The notes beneath the pieces are model-generated. The model was not told where the DNA came from and did not search any database. It was given only the letters and a program-made list of their open reading frames with translations. From Streptomyces sp. DSM 15324 (GTDB lineage Bacteria; Actinomycetota; Actinomycetes; Streptomycetales; Streptomycetaceae), in the NCBI RefSeq assembly GCF_001514285.1, contig NZ_KQ949028.1, positions 312,743 through 376,742 on the forward strand: a stretch of DNA of 64,000 nucleotides, read 5' to 3'. Positions 34,874 through 43,587 of this stretch are shown here, one piece after another. The stretch's first letter is position 1. Each line of letters begins with the position of its first letter. The translations under genes and the position numbers were made by a program.

Positions 34874-36340
34874 GTGAGCAAGGACGCCGTGCACACGGCC
34901 GAAGTCGCCGCCCACCCCCAGGCGACCGCGACGCCCGCGGACGCGGGCGACGCCGGCTACAGCAAGGATCTCAAGCACCGCCACGTCAACATGATCGCCA
35001 TCGGCGGCGCCATCGGCACCGGCCTCTTCCTGGGCGCCGGAGGACGCCTCCACAACGCGGGCCCGGCCCTCGCGCTGGCCTATCTGGTCTGCGGCGTCTT
35101 CGCGTTCTTCGTCGTCCGCGCCCTCGGCGAGCTGGTCCTGTACCGGCCCTCCTCCGGCTCGTTCGTGTCGTACGCGCGCGAGTTCCTCGGCGAGAAGGGC
35201 GCCTATGTCGCCGGCTGGATGTACTTCCTGAACTGGTCGACGACCGGGATCGCCGACATCACCGCCATCGCGCTCTACACGCACTACTGGAGCATGTTCA
35301 CCAGCGTCCCCCAGTGGGTGCTGGCGCTGATCGCCCTCGCGGTGGTCCTGGCGGTGAACCTGATCTCGGTGAAGATCTTCGGCGAGATGGAGTTCTGGTT
35401 CGCCATCGTCAAGGTCGCCACCCTCGTCGCCTTCATGTGCGTCGGCGTCTTCCTGCTGGCCACCCGGCACCAGGTCGGCGGCCAGACTCCCGGACTCCAC
35501 GTGATCACCGACCACGGCGGAGTCCTCCCGCACGGCCTGATGCCGGTCGTCCTCGTCATGCAGGGCGTGATCTTCGCGTACGCCGGCCTGGAACTGGTCG
35601 GTGTCGCCGCCGGGGAGACCGCCGAGCCCGAGAAGATCGTGCCGCGCGCGGTGAACTCCATCATGTGGCGCGTCGGCCTCTTCTACGTCGGCTCGGTCGT
35701 CCTGCTCGCCCTGCTCCTGCCGGGCTCGGTCTACTCGGCCGACGAGAGCCCCTTCGTGACGGTCCTGTCGAAGATCGGCGTCTCGGGCGCCGGTGACGTC
35801 ATGAACCTGGTCGTCCTGACCGCCGCGATGTCGTCCCTGAACTCCGGCCTGTACTCCACCGGCCGCATCCTGCGCTCGATGGCCATGGCGGGCTCCGCAC
35901 CCCGGTTCACCGCCCGGATGAACCGCAGTCAGGTGCCCTACGGCGGCATCCTGCTGACCTGCGCGGTCTGCGTCCTCGGTGTCGGCCTGAACTTCCTCAT
36001 GCCGGGCCAGGCCTTCGAGATCGTGCTGAACGTGGCCTCCCTCGGCATCATCAGCACCTGGGTGATCATCATGATCTGCCACCTGGTGTTCGTCCGCCGC
36101 GCCCGGGCGGGCCTCCTCGAGCGGCCCTCCTTCCGCCTCCCCGGCAGCCCGGTCACCGAACTGGTCACGATCGCCTTCCTGCTCGCCGTCCTCGGCCTCA
36201 TGTGGAACGACCCCGAGGTCGGCCGCAAGACCCTGCTGCTGATCCCGCTGATCGCGGCCGCCCTCGTCGGCGGCTGGTTCGCGGTGCGCGGCCGGGTCTC
36301 CAAGGCCGCCGACGCCGAGCTGGCCGACCTCACGAAGTAG
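34874..36340 (+). CDS. Amino acid permease (APC family, AnsP-like)
   Basis: This 488-residue transporter has twelve hydrophobic segments. Family marks include [28 protein letters not shown] in blocks ([18 protein letters not shown]), the conserved [19 protein letters not shown], and [13 protein letters not shown]. These fit the amino acid transporter subgroup that takes up asparagine, GABA or aromatic amino acids; AnsP (asparagine) is the closest by eye. GTG 34874 is preferred to GTG 34862 because of spacing from a GGA-containing site. The specific substrate is not certain. Confidence 0.86.
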   Translation: MSKDAVHTAEVAAHPQATATPADAGDAGYSKDLKHRHVNMIAIGGAIGTGLFLGAGGRLHNAGPALALAYLVCGVFAFFVVRALGELVLYRPSSGSFVSYAREFLGEKGAYVAGWMYFLNWSTTGIADITAIALYTHYWSMFTSVPQWVLALIALAVVLAVNLISVKIFGEMEFWFAIVKVATLVAFMCVGVFLLATRHQVGGQTPGLHVITDHGGVLPHGLMPVVLVMQGVIFAYAGLELVGVAAGETAEPEKIVPRAVNSIMWRVGLFYVGSVVLLALLLPGSVYSADESPFVTVLSKIGVSGAGDVMNLVVLTAAMSSLNSGLYSTGRILRSMAMAGSAPRFTARMNRSQVPYGGILLTCAVCVLGVGLNFLMPGQAFEIVLNVASLGIISTWVIIMICHLVFVRRARAGLLERPSFRLPGSPVTELVTIAFLLAVLGLMWNDPEVGRKTLLLIPLIAAALVGGWFAVRGRVSKAADAELADLTK

Positions 36341-36386
36341 CAGATCAGGCCCCCTGCCCGTACACGGTGAGCAGCGCGCGGCCGAA

Positions 36387-36424
36387 GGGGCGGGGGGAAC
36401 TGCGCGACCAGCCCCCCGCGGCCC
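36387..36424. terminator. GC-rich hairpin of a common Streptomyces intergenic repeat
   Basis: GGGGCGGGGGG pairs with CCCCCCGCGGCCC across a loop AACTGCGCGACCAG. This sequence, with its GGGGAACTGCGCGACCAGCCCC core, recurs in intergenic gaps of many Streptomyces genomes. It lies between converging genes and probably serves as a bidirectional terminator. Confidence 0.7.
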
Positions 36425-36508
36425 GCACACGCGTACCGGCGGGGGGAATCGCGGCGAGGAACAGCGCCCGCGCCTCGTGTTCACGGCGCCACCCGGGGCC
36501 GCCCCTGC

Positions 36509-37996
36509 TCAGTGCCCGTGCACCCCGTTGGTCGCCTCGATCTTCTTCCAGGCCGCCGGCCGCACCACCGGGACCCGTGCGGTGAGCCCGGCCCGCGCCG
36601 CCGCCTCGGCCGGCTTCGACGGCTGGTACAGCCAGGTGTCGAAGAGCGCGCCGAGCCGCTTGCCGGAGACCTGTTCGGCGTAGGCCCGGAAGTCGGCGAT
36701 GTCGGCGTTGCCGTAGGCACGGCTCCGGGGCCAGCCCTTGAGGACGGCGAAGAACGCCTCGTCGCCGATCTCCTTCCGCAGCGCGTGCACGGCAAGGGCG
36801 CCCCGGTCGTACACGGCGATGTCGAACTGCTTGTCCGCGCCGGGGTCGCCCGGCTTCACCGTCCAGAACGCGTCGTCGGCCGGATGCGAGGCGTACACGT
36901 AGTCGGCCAGCTCCTGCGCCGTGCCCTCGCCCTCGTGCTCGGACCACAGCCACTGCGCGTACCGGGCGAAGCCCTCGTTGAGCCAGATGTCCTTCCAGCC
37001 CTTGAGGGAGACCGAGTCCCCGTACCACTGGTGGGCCAGCTCATGGACGACGACGGAGGTGTTGGCGCCGTTCGCGAACTGCCGGGGGCTGTAGTACACC
37101 CGGCCCTGTGTCTCCAGCGCGAACCCGGTCGTGGTGTTCGGCACGTAGCCGCCGGCCGAGGAGAACGGATACGGCCCGAACACACCGCTCAGCCAGTCGA
37201 CGATCTCCCCGGTGCGCTCCACGCTCGCCCGCGCCGCCCCGTCGTTGTCCCCGAGGTCCTTGCTGTAGGCGTTGACGACCGGGACGCCGCCCTCGGAGGT
37301 GCCGGTGGTGAGGTCGAACCTGCCGAGCGCGAGGGTGGCCAGATAGGTCGCCTGCGGCTTGTTCTGCCGCCAGGTCCAGCGGGTCCAGCCCAGACGGGAC
37401 GTGGTCGACTGGAGCGTGCCGTTGGAGATCGCCTGGGTGCCGTCCGGCACCGCCACCGACACGTCGTAGGTCGCCTTGTCCAGGGGATGGTCGTTGCTGG
37501 GGAACCACCACCAGGCCGACTCGGGCTCGTCCGCCGCGACCGCGCCGTCCGGGGTCCGGTGCCAGGTGGAGAAGCCGTACGCGCTCTTCGTCGACGGCAC
37601 CCCTGAGTACCGGACGACGACGGTCAGAGGCGTCCCCTTCGCCAGCGCCGCCTTCGGGGTGACGACCAGTTCGTGCTCACCGGACCGGGCGAAGGCGGCG
37701 GCCGTGCCGTTCACCCGCACCTCACTCACGTCCAGCAGGAAGTCCAGGTCGAAGCTCGACAGGTCCTCGGTGGTCCGGGCGAGGATCGTCGCGGTCCCCG
37801 CCAGCTCGTCCGTCGCCGGACGGTACGTCAGCCGCAGGTCGTAGTGGGAGACGTCGTAGCCGCCGTTGCCGTACGCCGGGTAGTAGGGGTCGCCGATGCC
37901 CGGGGCACCGGGGGACGCGCCTGCCGCGGACGCCGGGACCGCCAGCAGGACGGACGCCGCGGCGAGTGCGCCGGGCACGAGGAATCTGCGGTGCAC
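36509..37996 (-). CDS. Secreted M1-family zinc aminopeptidase
   Basis: This is a 495-residue exported metallopeptidase. The signal peptide (RRFLVPGALAAASVLLAVPASA) is followed by an M1 beta-domain, the exopeptidase motif variant GFALE (Glu at about 295), the zinc motif HELAHQW (318-324) and the third ligand Glu in NEGFARY (about 341). It is shorter than housekeeping PepN, as is usual for secreted Streptomyces M1 enzymes. GTG 37996 is preceded by GGAG and gives a proper signal sequence. Confidence 0.9.
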   Translation of the reverse strand: MHRRFLVPGALAAASVLLAVPASAAGASPGAPGIGDPYYPAYGNGGYDVSHYDLRLTYRPATDELAGTATILARTTEDLSSFDLDFLLDVSEVRVNGTAAAFARSGEHELVVTPKAALAKGTPLTVVVRYSGVPSTKSAYGFSTWHRTPDGAVAADEPESAWWWFPSNDHPLDKATYDVSVAVPDGTQAISNGTLQSTTSRLGWTRWTWRQNKPQATYLATLALGRFDLTTGTSEGGVPVVNAYSKDLGDNDGAARASVERTGEIVDWLSGVFGPYPFSSAGGYVPNTTTGFALETQGRVYYSPRQFANGANTSVVVHELAHQWYGDSVSLKGWKDIWLNEGFARYAQWLWSEHEGEGTAQELADYVYASHPADDAFWTVKPGDPGADKQFDIAVYDRGALAVHALRKEIGDEAFFAVLKGWPRSRAYGNADIADFRAYAEQVSGKRLGALFDTWLYQPSKPAEAAARAGLTARVPVVRPAAWKKIEATNGVHGH

Positions 37997-38214
37997 ATGA
38001 GCTCCAAGTCGTGGGGGTACCAGGGCTGTTCGAAGCCTATTGAGTCCCGGCGCCCGGCCGGCGTCCACCGCCGCACCTGTCACACGATCGCCATTCGGCC
38101 GTCATGGGCGCACCCCGCACAGCGATCTGTTTCGGCCACCACGCCCCCGGCGGTCACAGGCGGCTCACAAACGCCCTCTTCTGCACGGGTGTTGACCGGG
38201 GTACCGTCCCGCGC

Positions 38215-40158
38215 ATGCCGACACGCACGCGCTTCACGATCTGGAGAACGCTCGCGACCGCCGCCCTCACCCTCCTGGTGGCAGGCCTCCTCACCCCGGT
38301 GACCGCCCAGGGCGCCGCGCGCGAGAGCCGGCCGGTCTACTCCTACGCCCAGGCCGTCCGCGAGGCCGTCTGGGTCGACACCGGACTCGACGGCGACGGC
38401 GACGGTCGGCACGACCGGGTCGCCGTCGACATCGTCCGCCCCCGTGAACCCGCCGCACAGGGCCGCAAGGTGCCCGTCATCATGGACGCCAGCCCCTACT
38501 ACTCCTGCTGCGGCCGGGGCAACGAGAGCCAGCGCAAGACGTACGACCCGGCCGGGAACGTCGTCCAGATGCCGCTGTTCTACGACAACTACTTCGTCCC
38601 GCGCGGCTACGCCGTCGTCGGCGTCGACCTGGCCGGCACCAATCGCTCCGACGGCTGCGTGGACATCGGCGGCCGCTCCGACATCCTCTCCGCGAAGGCC
38701 GTCGTCGACTGGCTGAACGGCCGCGCCAGGGCCTACACCACCCGCACCGGCACCACCCCCGCCACGGCGGGCTGGACCAACGGCAGGACCGGGATGATCG
38801 GCAAGAGCTGGGACGGCACCATCGCCAACGGCGTCGCCGCCACCGGGGTCAAGGGCCTGAGGACCATCGTCCCGATCTCCGCCATCTCCTCCTGGTACGA
38901 CTACTACTTCTCCCAGGGCGCCCCCCTCTACGACTCCGGCCCCGACTGGCTCGCCGGCTACGTCGACAGCCCCGACGCCCGTGCCCGCTGCGCCGCCGTC
39001 CAGCGCAGACTCGTCGAGGAGGCCCCGCGCACGGGCGACTGGACCTCCCTGTGGACCGAGCGCGACTACGTCAAGGACGCCCGCAAGGTCCGGGCGAGCG
39101 TGTTCGTCGTCCACGGTCTGCAGGACCTCAACGTCCGCACCCGGCACTTCGGCCGGTGGTGGGACGCCCTCGCGAAGAACGGCGTCGAGCGCAAGATCTG
39201 GCTCTCCCAGACCGGCCATGTCGACCCCTTCGACTTCCGGCGCGCCGCCTGGGTCGACACCCTCCACCGCTGGTTCGACCACGAACTCCTCGGCTACGAC
39301 AACGGGATCGACCGCGAGCCCATGGCCGACGTCGAACGCCACCCCGACCGGTGGGCCACCTCGACGACCTGGCCGCCGCGCGGCACCCGGTCCACGACCC
39401 TGCGTCCCACCGCGGGAACCCAGCCCGGCGTCGGCTCGCTCGGCCTGCGCCGGGGCACCGGCACCGAGACCTTCACCGACGACCCGCGGCTCGGCGAGAC
39501 CGACTGGGCCGCGGGGATCGACACCCCCACCCCCGCCAAGGCCGGTTTCGCCACCGGGCCGCTCACCCGCGAGCTGCGCCTGTCCGGCTCCTCACAGGTC
39601 ACCGTGACCGCGACCCCCACCGCGGCGACGGCCCACCTCAGCGCCGTCCTCGTGGACCTCGGCCCCGACACCGTCCGGGACTACGCGGCGGCCGGCGAGG
39701 GCGTCACCACCCTCACCGAGCGCACCTGCTGGGGCGAGAGCACGGCCGGCGACAGCGCCTGCTTCAAGGAGACCGCGGCGCGGACCGCCGACGTCGGCTT
39801 CACCGTCCTCAGCCGGGGCTGGGCCGACCTCGGCACCTACGCCGAACCCGGCAAGGGCGTCCCGCTCACGCCCGGCAGGCGGTACACGATCACCCTCGAC
39901 CTGGCCGCCACCGACCACGTCGTACCCGCCGGTCACCGGCTCGCGCTGATCGTCGCGGGCACGGACAAGGACCTCATCGACCCGCCCGCGGACACGCCCA
40001 CGCTGACGGTGGATCTGGCCCGTACGTCGGCTCGGGTGCCGTTCGTGGGGGGTGCGGCCGCGTTCGCGGCGGCCACGTCCGGGGCGGCCGGGGGTGCGCT
40101 CGGCTCCGGTCCGTCGGACGGTGTGCGGGTGCCGGGCGCCACGTACCGGATTCCCTGA
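38215..40158 (+). CDS. Secreted Xaa-Pro dipeptidyl-peptidase-like hydrolase (CocE/NonD, S15)
   Basis: This 647-residue exported alpha/beta hydrolase has a signal peptide (ALTLLVAGLLTPVTAQGA). The nucleophile Ser lies in IGKSWDGT (GKSYDG in most relatives). The oxyanion-side Tyr is seen in ASPYYS, the Asp in VVHGLQDLNV and the His in QTGHVDPF. A C-terminal jelly-roll domain follows. Enzymes of this group remove Xaa-Pro dipeptides or cleave esters. It is divergent from the M1 aminopeptidase, so both may serve extracellular peptide use. ATG 38215 starts the signal peptide. Confidence 0.9.
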   Translation: MPTRTRFTIWRTLATAALTLLVAGLLTPVTAQGAARESRPVYSYAQAVREAVWVDTGLDGDGDGRHDRVAVDIVRPREPAAQGRKVPVIMDASPYYSCCGRGNESQRKTYDPAGNVVQMPLFYDNYFVPRGYAVVGVDLAGTNRSDGCVDIGGRSDILSAKAVVDWLNGRARAYTTRTGTTPATAGWTNGRTGMIGKSWDGTIANGVAATGVKGLRTIVPISAISSWYDYYFSQGAPLYDSGPDWLAGYVDSPDARARCAAVQRRLVEEAPRTGDWTSLWTERDYVKDARKVRASVFVVHGLQDLNVRTRHFGRWWDALAKNGVERKIWLSQTGHVDPFDFRRAAWVDTLHRWFDHELLGYDNGIDREPMADVERHPDRWATSTTWPPRGTRSTTLRPTAGTQPGVGSLGLRRGTGTETFTDDPRLGETDWAAGIDTPTPAKAGFATGPLTRELRLSGSSQVTVTATPTAATAHLSAVLVDLGPDTVRDYAAAGEGVTTLTERTCWGESTAGDSACFKETAARTADVGFTVLSRGWADLGTYAEPGKGVPLTPGRRYTITLDLAATDHVVPAGHRLALIVAGTDKDLIDPPADTPTLTVDLARTSARVPFVGGAAAFAAATSGAAGGALGSGPSDGVRVPGATYRIP

Positions 40159-40205
40159 CGGCTCCACCGGAGACATCGGCAGCCGGCTGCGGGTGCGTGG
40201 CGGCC

Positions 40206-40227
40206 GGGCGCGCGGTTTCCCGCGCCC
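40206..40227. terminator. Hairpin between converging hydrolase and oxidase genes
   Basis: GGGCGCG pairs perfectly with CGCGCCC across an 8-nt loop containing TTT. It lies in the 71-bp gap between convergent stops and probably ends both transcripts. Confidence 0.6.
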
Positions 40228-40229
40228 CG

Positions 40230-41186
40230 TCAGGGGGTTGCGGCCAGGGCCGCCGCCTCCTCCGCGCACCCCCAGGCCACCGTCACGCCCGCGCCGCCGT
40301 GGCCGTAGTGGTGGACCAGGAGCCGGCCGTCGGGGAGCGGCTCCCGTTCCAGCCGCACCCCCGGCCGGACCGGGCGCAGTCCCACCCGGTGGTCCAGCAC
40401 GCGGGTTCCGGCGACCTCCGGGCGCAGGGCCGCGCACCGCCGTACGATCGCCTCGGCCTGGGCCGGGTCCGGCTCGGTGGAGAAGTCGTCGTCCTGGGCC
40501 GTGCCGCCCAGGAGCAGGCGGCCGGGCTGCGGGAAGAGGTAGGCGAGTTCGCCGCCCGAGGTCCCGGCCACGAGCCAGGTGTCGATGCCGGGGTTCTCGA
40601 CCACGACCAGCTGCCCGCGCTGGGGGCGCACCGACAGGTCGCCGGCCAGGTCCCGCGCCCCGAGGCCCGTGCAGTTGACGACGACCGGTGCCCGGACCTC
40701 CGCCAGGTCGGTCACCGTGCGTTCCTCGACCGAGCCGCCCGCCCGCCGCAGCCGCTCCCGCAGCCAGGGCAGATGCACCGCCATGTCGATCAGCGGCAGC
40801 CGGGCCCACATCGCGGCCCCGCCCGGGTACTCCCGCTCGGTGGCCCGGCGCATCCCGGCCGGCCGTCCCGCCGACCACCGGCGGACCTCGTCGGGGTCGG
40901 CGCCGCCCATCGCGCCCTCGACCAGCCGGACCCCGGTCTCCTCGGCGCTGCCCGCCAGCTCCTCGTACACCTGGAGCGAGCGCAGCGCCCACCGGCGCGC
41001 CGCCGCGAGCGGCTCGATGTGGTACGGCCACCAGAGCGCACCGGCCACCGCCGAGGTGGTCCGCTCCACCGGGTCCCGCGTCCACAGCCGCACCCGCCGC
41101 CCGCGCTCGGCCAGCACGAGGGCCGTCGTCAGCCCGACGACCCCACCGCCGACCACCACCACGTCGTCCCGCTCGCCACTGTCCAC
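40230..41186 (-). CDS. D-amino-acid oxidase-like FAD enzyme
   Basis: This 318-residue DAO-family flavoprotein has N-terminal FAD-binding VVVVGGGVVGLTTALVLAERG, then AVAGALWWPY, VVNCTGLGAR, and the C-terminal HHYGHGGAGVTVAWG that closes the flavin site. The core is typical of eukaryotic-type and actinobacterial D-amino-acid oxidases, which deaminate D-amino acids to keto acids. The GTG at 41186 gives the compact family start; no clear ribosome site is seen. Confidence 0.87.
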   Translation of the reverse strand: MDSGERDDVVVVGGGVVGLTTALVLAERGRRVRLWTRDPVERTTSAVAGALWWPYHIEPLAAARRWALRSLQVYEELAGSAEETGVRLVEGAMGGADPDEVRRWSAGRPAGMRRATEREYPGGAAMWARLPLIDMAVHLPWLRERLRRAGGSVEERTVTDLAEVRAPVVVNCTGLGARDLAGDLSVRPQRGQLVVVENPGIDTWLVAGTSGGELAYLFPQPGRLLLGGTAQDDDFSTEPDPAQAEAIVRRCAALRPEVAGTRVLDHRVGLRPVRPGVRLEREPLPDGRLLVHHYGHGGAGVTVAWGCAEEAAALAATP

Positions 41187-41279
41187 GGGCGGACGGTAAC
41201 CGACGGGACCGGGCCGCGGCCAGGCCGCCGGGAGACCCGCGCGCCCGCCCGGCCGCGCGACCACTAGGATCTACGACCT

Positions 41280-42920
41280 GTGACCGCCACCCTCGTCGTC
41301 AAGAACCTCGCCGCCGGACACGGCGACCGCTCCCTCTTCTCCGGGCTGGACCTCGTCGTCGCGCCTGGTGACGTGATCGGGCTGGTCGGTGCCAACGGCG
41401 CGGGCAAGTCCACCCTGCTGCGGCTGCTCGCCGGCCTCGGCGCGCCCGAGCAGGGCGAGCTGAGGCTCTCCCCGCCCGCCGCGACCGTCGGCCACCTGCC
41501 CCAGGAGCCCGAGCGGCGCCCCGGCGAGACCGTCCGGGAGTTCCTCGCCCGCCGCACCGGTGTCGCCGAGGCCCAGCGGGCCATGGACGAGGCGACCCAG
41601 GCCCTGGTGGACGGTGCGCCGGGCGCGGACGACGCGTACGCCACGAGCCTGGAGCGCTGGCTCGGACTCGGCGGGGCCGACCTCGACGAGCGCGCGGAGG
41701 AGGTCGCCGACTCGCTCGGCCTCGGCGTCGGGCTGGACCAGCCGATGACCGCCCTGTCCGGCGGGCAGGCCGCCCGCGCGGGCCTCGCCTCCCTCCTGCT
41801 CTCCCGCTACGACGTGTTCCTCCTGGACGAGCCCACCAACGACCTCGACCTCGACGGCCTGGAGCGCCTCGAACGCTTCGTGACCGGGCTGCGTGCGGGC
41901 ACCGTCGTCGTCAGCCACGACCGCGAGTTCCTCACCCGCACCGTCACCAAGGTGCTCGAACTCGACCTCGCGCAGCAGCAGATCAACCTCTACGGCGGCG
42001 GTTACGACGCCTATCTGGAGGAGCGGGACGTGGCCCGCCGGCACGCGCGCGAGGACTACGAGGAGTACGCCGACAAGCGGGGCGCCCTCCAGGACCGCGC
42101 CCAGATGCAGCGTTCCTGGATGGACAAGGGCGTCAAGAACGCCCGGCGCAAGGCGAGCAACGACAACGACAAGATCGGCCGCAAGTTCCGCAGCGAGGCC
42201 AGCGAGAAGCAGGCCGCGAAGGCCCGGCAGACCCAGCGGATGATCGAGCGCCTGGAGGTCGTCGAGGAGCCCCGCAAGGAGTGGGAGCTGCGGATGGAGA
42301 TCGCCGCCGCCCCGCGCTCCGGGGCGGTGGTCGCCACGCTGCGGGACGCCCAGGTGCGGCGCGGCGACTTCACCTTCGGCCCGGTGACCCTGCAGATCGA
42401 CTGGGCCGACCGGGTCGCGGTCACCGGTGCGAACGGCGCGGGCAAGTCGACCCTGCTCGCCGCGCTCCTCGGCCGGATCCCGCTGGACGGCGGGCACGCG
42501 GCGCTCGGCTCGGGCGTCCTGGTGGGCGAGGTCGACCAGGCACGCAAGCTGTTCCACGGACCGGAGTCCCTGCTGGACGCCTTCTGCGCGGCCGTCCCCG
42601 ACACCGAGCCGGTCGAAGTCCGTACCCTGCTGGCCAAGTTCGGGCTGAAGTCGGACCACGTCCTGCGCCCGGCGGCCACCCTGTCACCCGGGGAGCGCAC
42701 CCGGGCCGCCCTCGCCCTCCTCCAGGGCCGCGGCGTCAACCTCCTGGTCCTCGACGAGCCCACGAACCACCTCGACCTCCCGGCGATCGAGCAACTGGAG
42801 TCGGCCCTCGACGCCTACGAGGGAACGCTGCTCCTCGTCACCCACGACCGCCGCATGCTGGACGCGGTCCACGTCACCCGCCGCCTGGAGGTGGCCTCCG
42901 GCAAGGTGACGGAACGCTAG
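41280..42920 (+). CDS. ABC-F family ATPase
   Basis: This 546-residue protein has duplicated ABC cassettes. Cassette 1 has GANGAGKST, SGGQAARA and LLDEPTNDLD; cassette 2 has GANGAGKST, SPGERTRA and LVLDEPTNHLD. A long basic linker carries KASNDNDKIGRKF. No membrane segments. This linker and length resemble ABC-F proteins that act on stalled ribosomes or ribosome assembly. It is a different subtype from the ABC-F gene at 21547. The GTG start has an AGGA site about 10 nt upstream. Confidence 0.87.
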   Translation: MTATLVVKNLAAGHGDRSLFSGLDLVVAPGDVIGLVGANGAGKSTLLRLLAGLGAPEQGELRLSPPAATVGHLPQEPERRPGETVREFLARRTGVAEAQRAMDEATQALVDGAPGADDAYATSLERWLGLGGADLDERAEEVADSLGLGVGLDQPMTALSGGQAARAGLASLLLSRYDVFLLDEPTNDLDLDGLERLERFVTGLRAGTVVVSHDREFLTRTVTKVLELDLAQQQINLYGGGYDAYLEERDVARRHAREDYEEYADKRGALQDRAQMQRSWMDKGVKNARRKASNDNDKIGRKFRSEASEKQAAKARQTQRMIERLEVVEEPRKEWELRMEIAAAPRSGAVVATLRDAQVRRGDFTFGPVTLQIDWADRVAVTGANGAGKSTLLAALLGRIPLDGGHAALGSGVLVGEVDQARKLFHGPESLLDAFCAAVPDTEPVEVRTLLAKFGLKSDHVLRPAATLSPGERTRAALALLQGRGVNLLVLDEPTNHLDLPAIEQLESALDAYEGTLLLVTHDRRMLDAVHVTRRLEVASGKVTER

Positions 42921-42928
42921 GGGGTGCC

Positions 42929-42959
42929 GACCCCCGAGAGCGACGGCAGCCGGGGGGTC
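42929..42959. terminator. Hairpin between converging ABC-F and glycolipid-binding genes
   Basis: GACCCCC pairs with GGGGGTC across a 17-nt loop. It overlaps the stop codon of the converging gene and probably ends the ABC-F transcript. Confidence 0.5.
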
Positions 42960-43521
42960 AGGGCAGGCGTTCGGCCAGGCCGGGGTAGGCGGTGACGAAG
43001 CCGTCGGCGTCGAACTCGACGTCGGCGCGGAAGGTCCCGGAGACGAACCGCACCCGGGTGCCGCTCTCGCCCGGGCCGAGGTGGGTGTACGTCTGCCAGG
43101 AGGGGCGCACGGTGAGGGCCGGCACCGACACCCACGCCGTCAGCAGCCGGTGTTCGCCCGGGGTCCGGTGCAGGTCGTGCCGGAGGACCGGTGGGGTGTT
43201 GGTGAGGGGACACAGGCCCAGGTCGCAGTCGACGGCGTCCCGGAAGCCCGGCAGCGGCTCCCCGTCGGCCGTCCAGCCGCCACGGCCGTCGTGCCTGAGG
43301 TCCAGCGACCGGGTCCGCCCGGCCGTCTCCACGGTCACCCGCAGCCGCCGGGTCACATAGCCGTCGCCGGTGTCGAGGTCGTACGACACCCAGTACGGCT
43401 CCGGCAGCGTCCCGACCGCGCGCCCCCGCGCCCGCAGCAGCCCGTCACCGGTCTCGGTCCACGCGGTCTCGTAGCCGCCGCTCGCCGCGACGGTCCAGGT
43501 GAGGACACGGGAAGTGCTCAT
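42958..43521 (-). CDS. Putative glycolipid-binding protein (DUF1089)
   Basis: This 187-residue cytoplasmic protein resembles the putative glycolipid-binding family. Conserved phrases include RSLDLRHDGRGGWTADGEPLPG in part (LRHDGRGGW), DCDLGLCPLTNTPPVLR and the C-terminal VEFDADGFVTAYPGLAERL. The true function of the family is not established. It lies downstream of tex, separated from it by a strong hairpin. Confidence 0.75.
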   Translation of the reverse strand: MSTSRVLTWTVAASGGYETAWTETGDGLLRARGRAVGTLPEPYWVSYDLDTGDGYVTRRLRVTVETAGRTRSLDLRHDGRGGWTADGEPLPGFRDAVDCDLGLCPLTNTPPVLRHDLHRTPGEHRLLTAWVSVPALTVRPSWQTYTHLGPGESGTRVRFVSGTFRADVEFDADGFVTAYPGLAERLP

Positions 43522-43540
43522 ACCGTCACTGTACGAGCGG

Positions 43541-43578
43541 GCCGGGCCCCGGCGCCCTCCCGGGAACCGGGGCCCGGC
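43541..43578 (-). terminator. Strong 12-bp hairpin after tex
   Basis: GCCGGGCCCCGG pairs perfectly with CCGGGGCCCGGC across a 14-nt loop, in the 66-bp gap between the tex stop and the next gene on the same strand. It should terminate tex transcripts. Confidence 0.75.
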
Positions 43579-43587
43579 ACCGTCACG

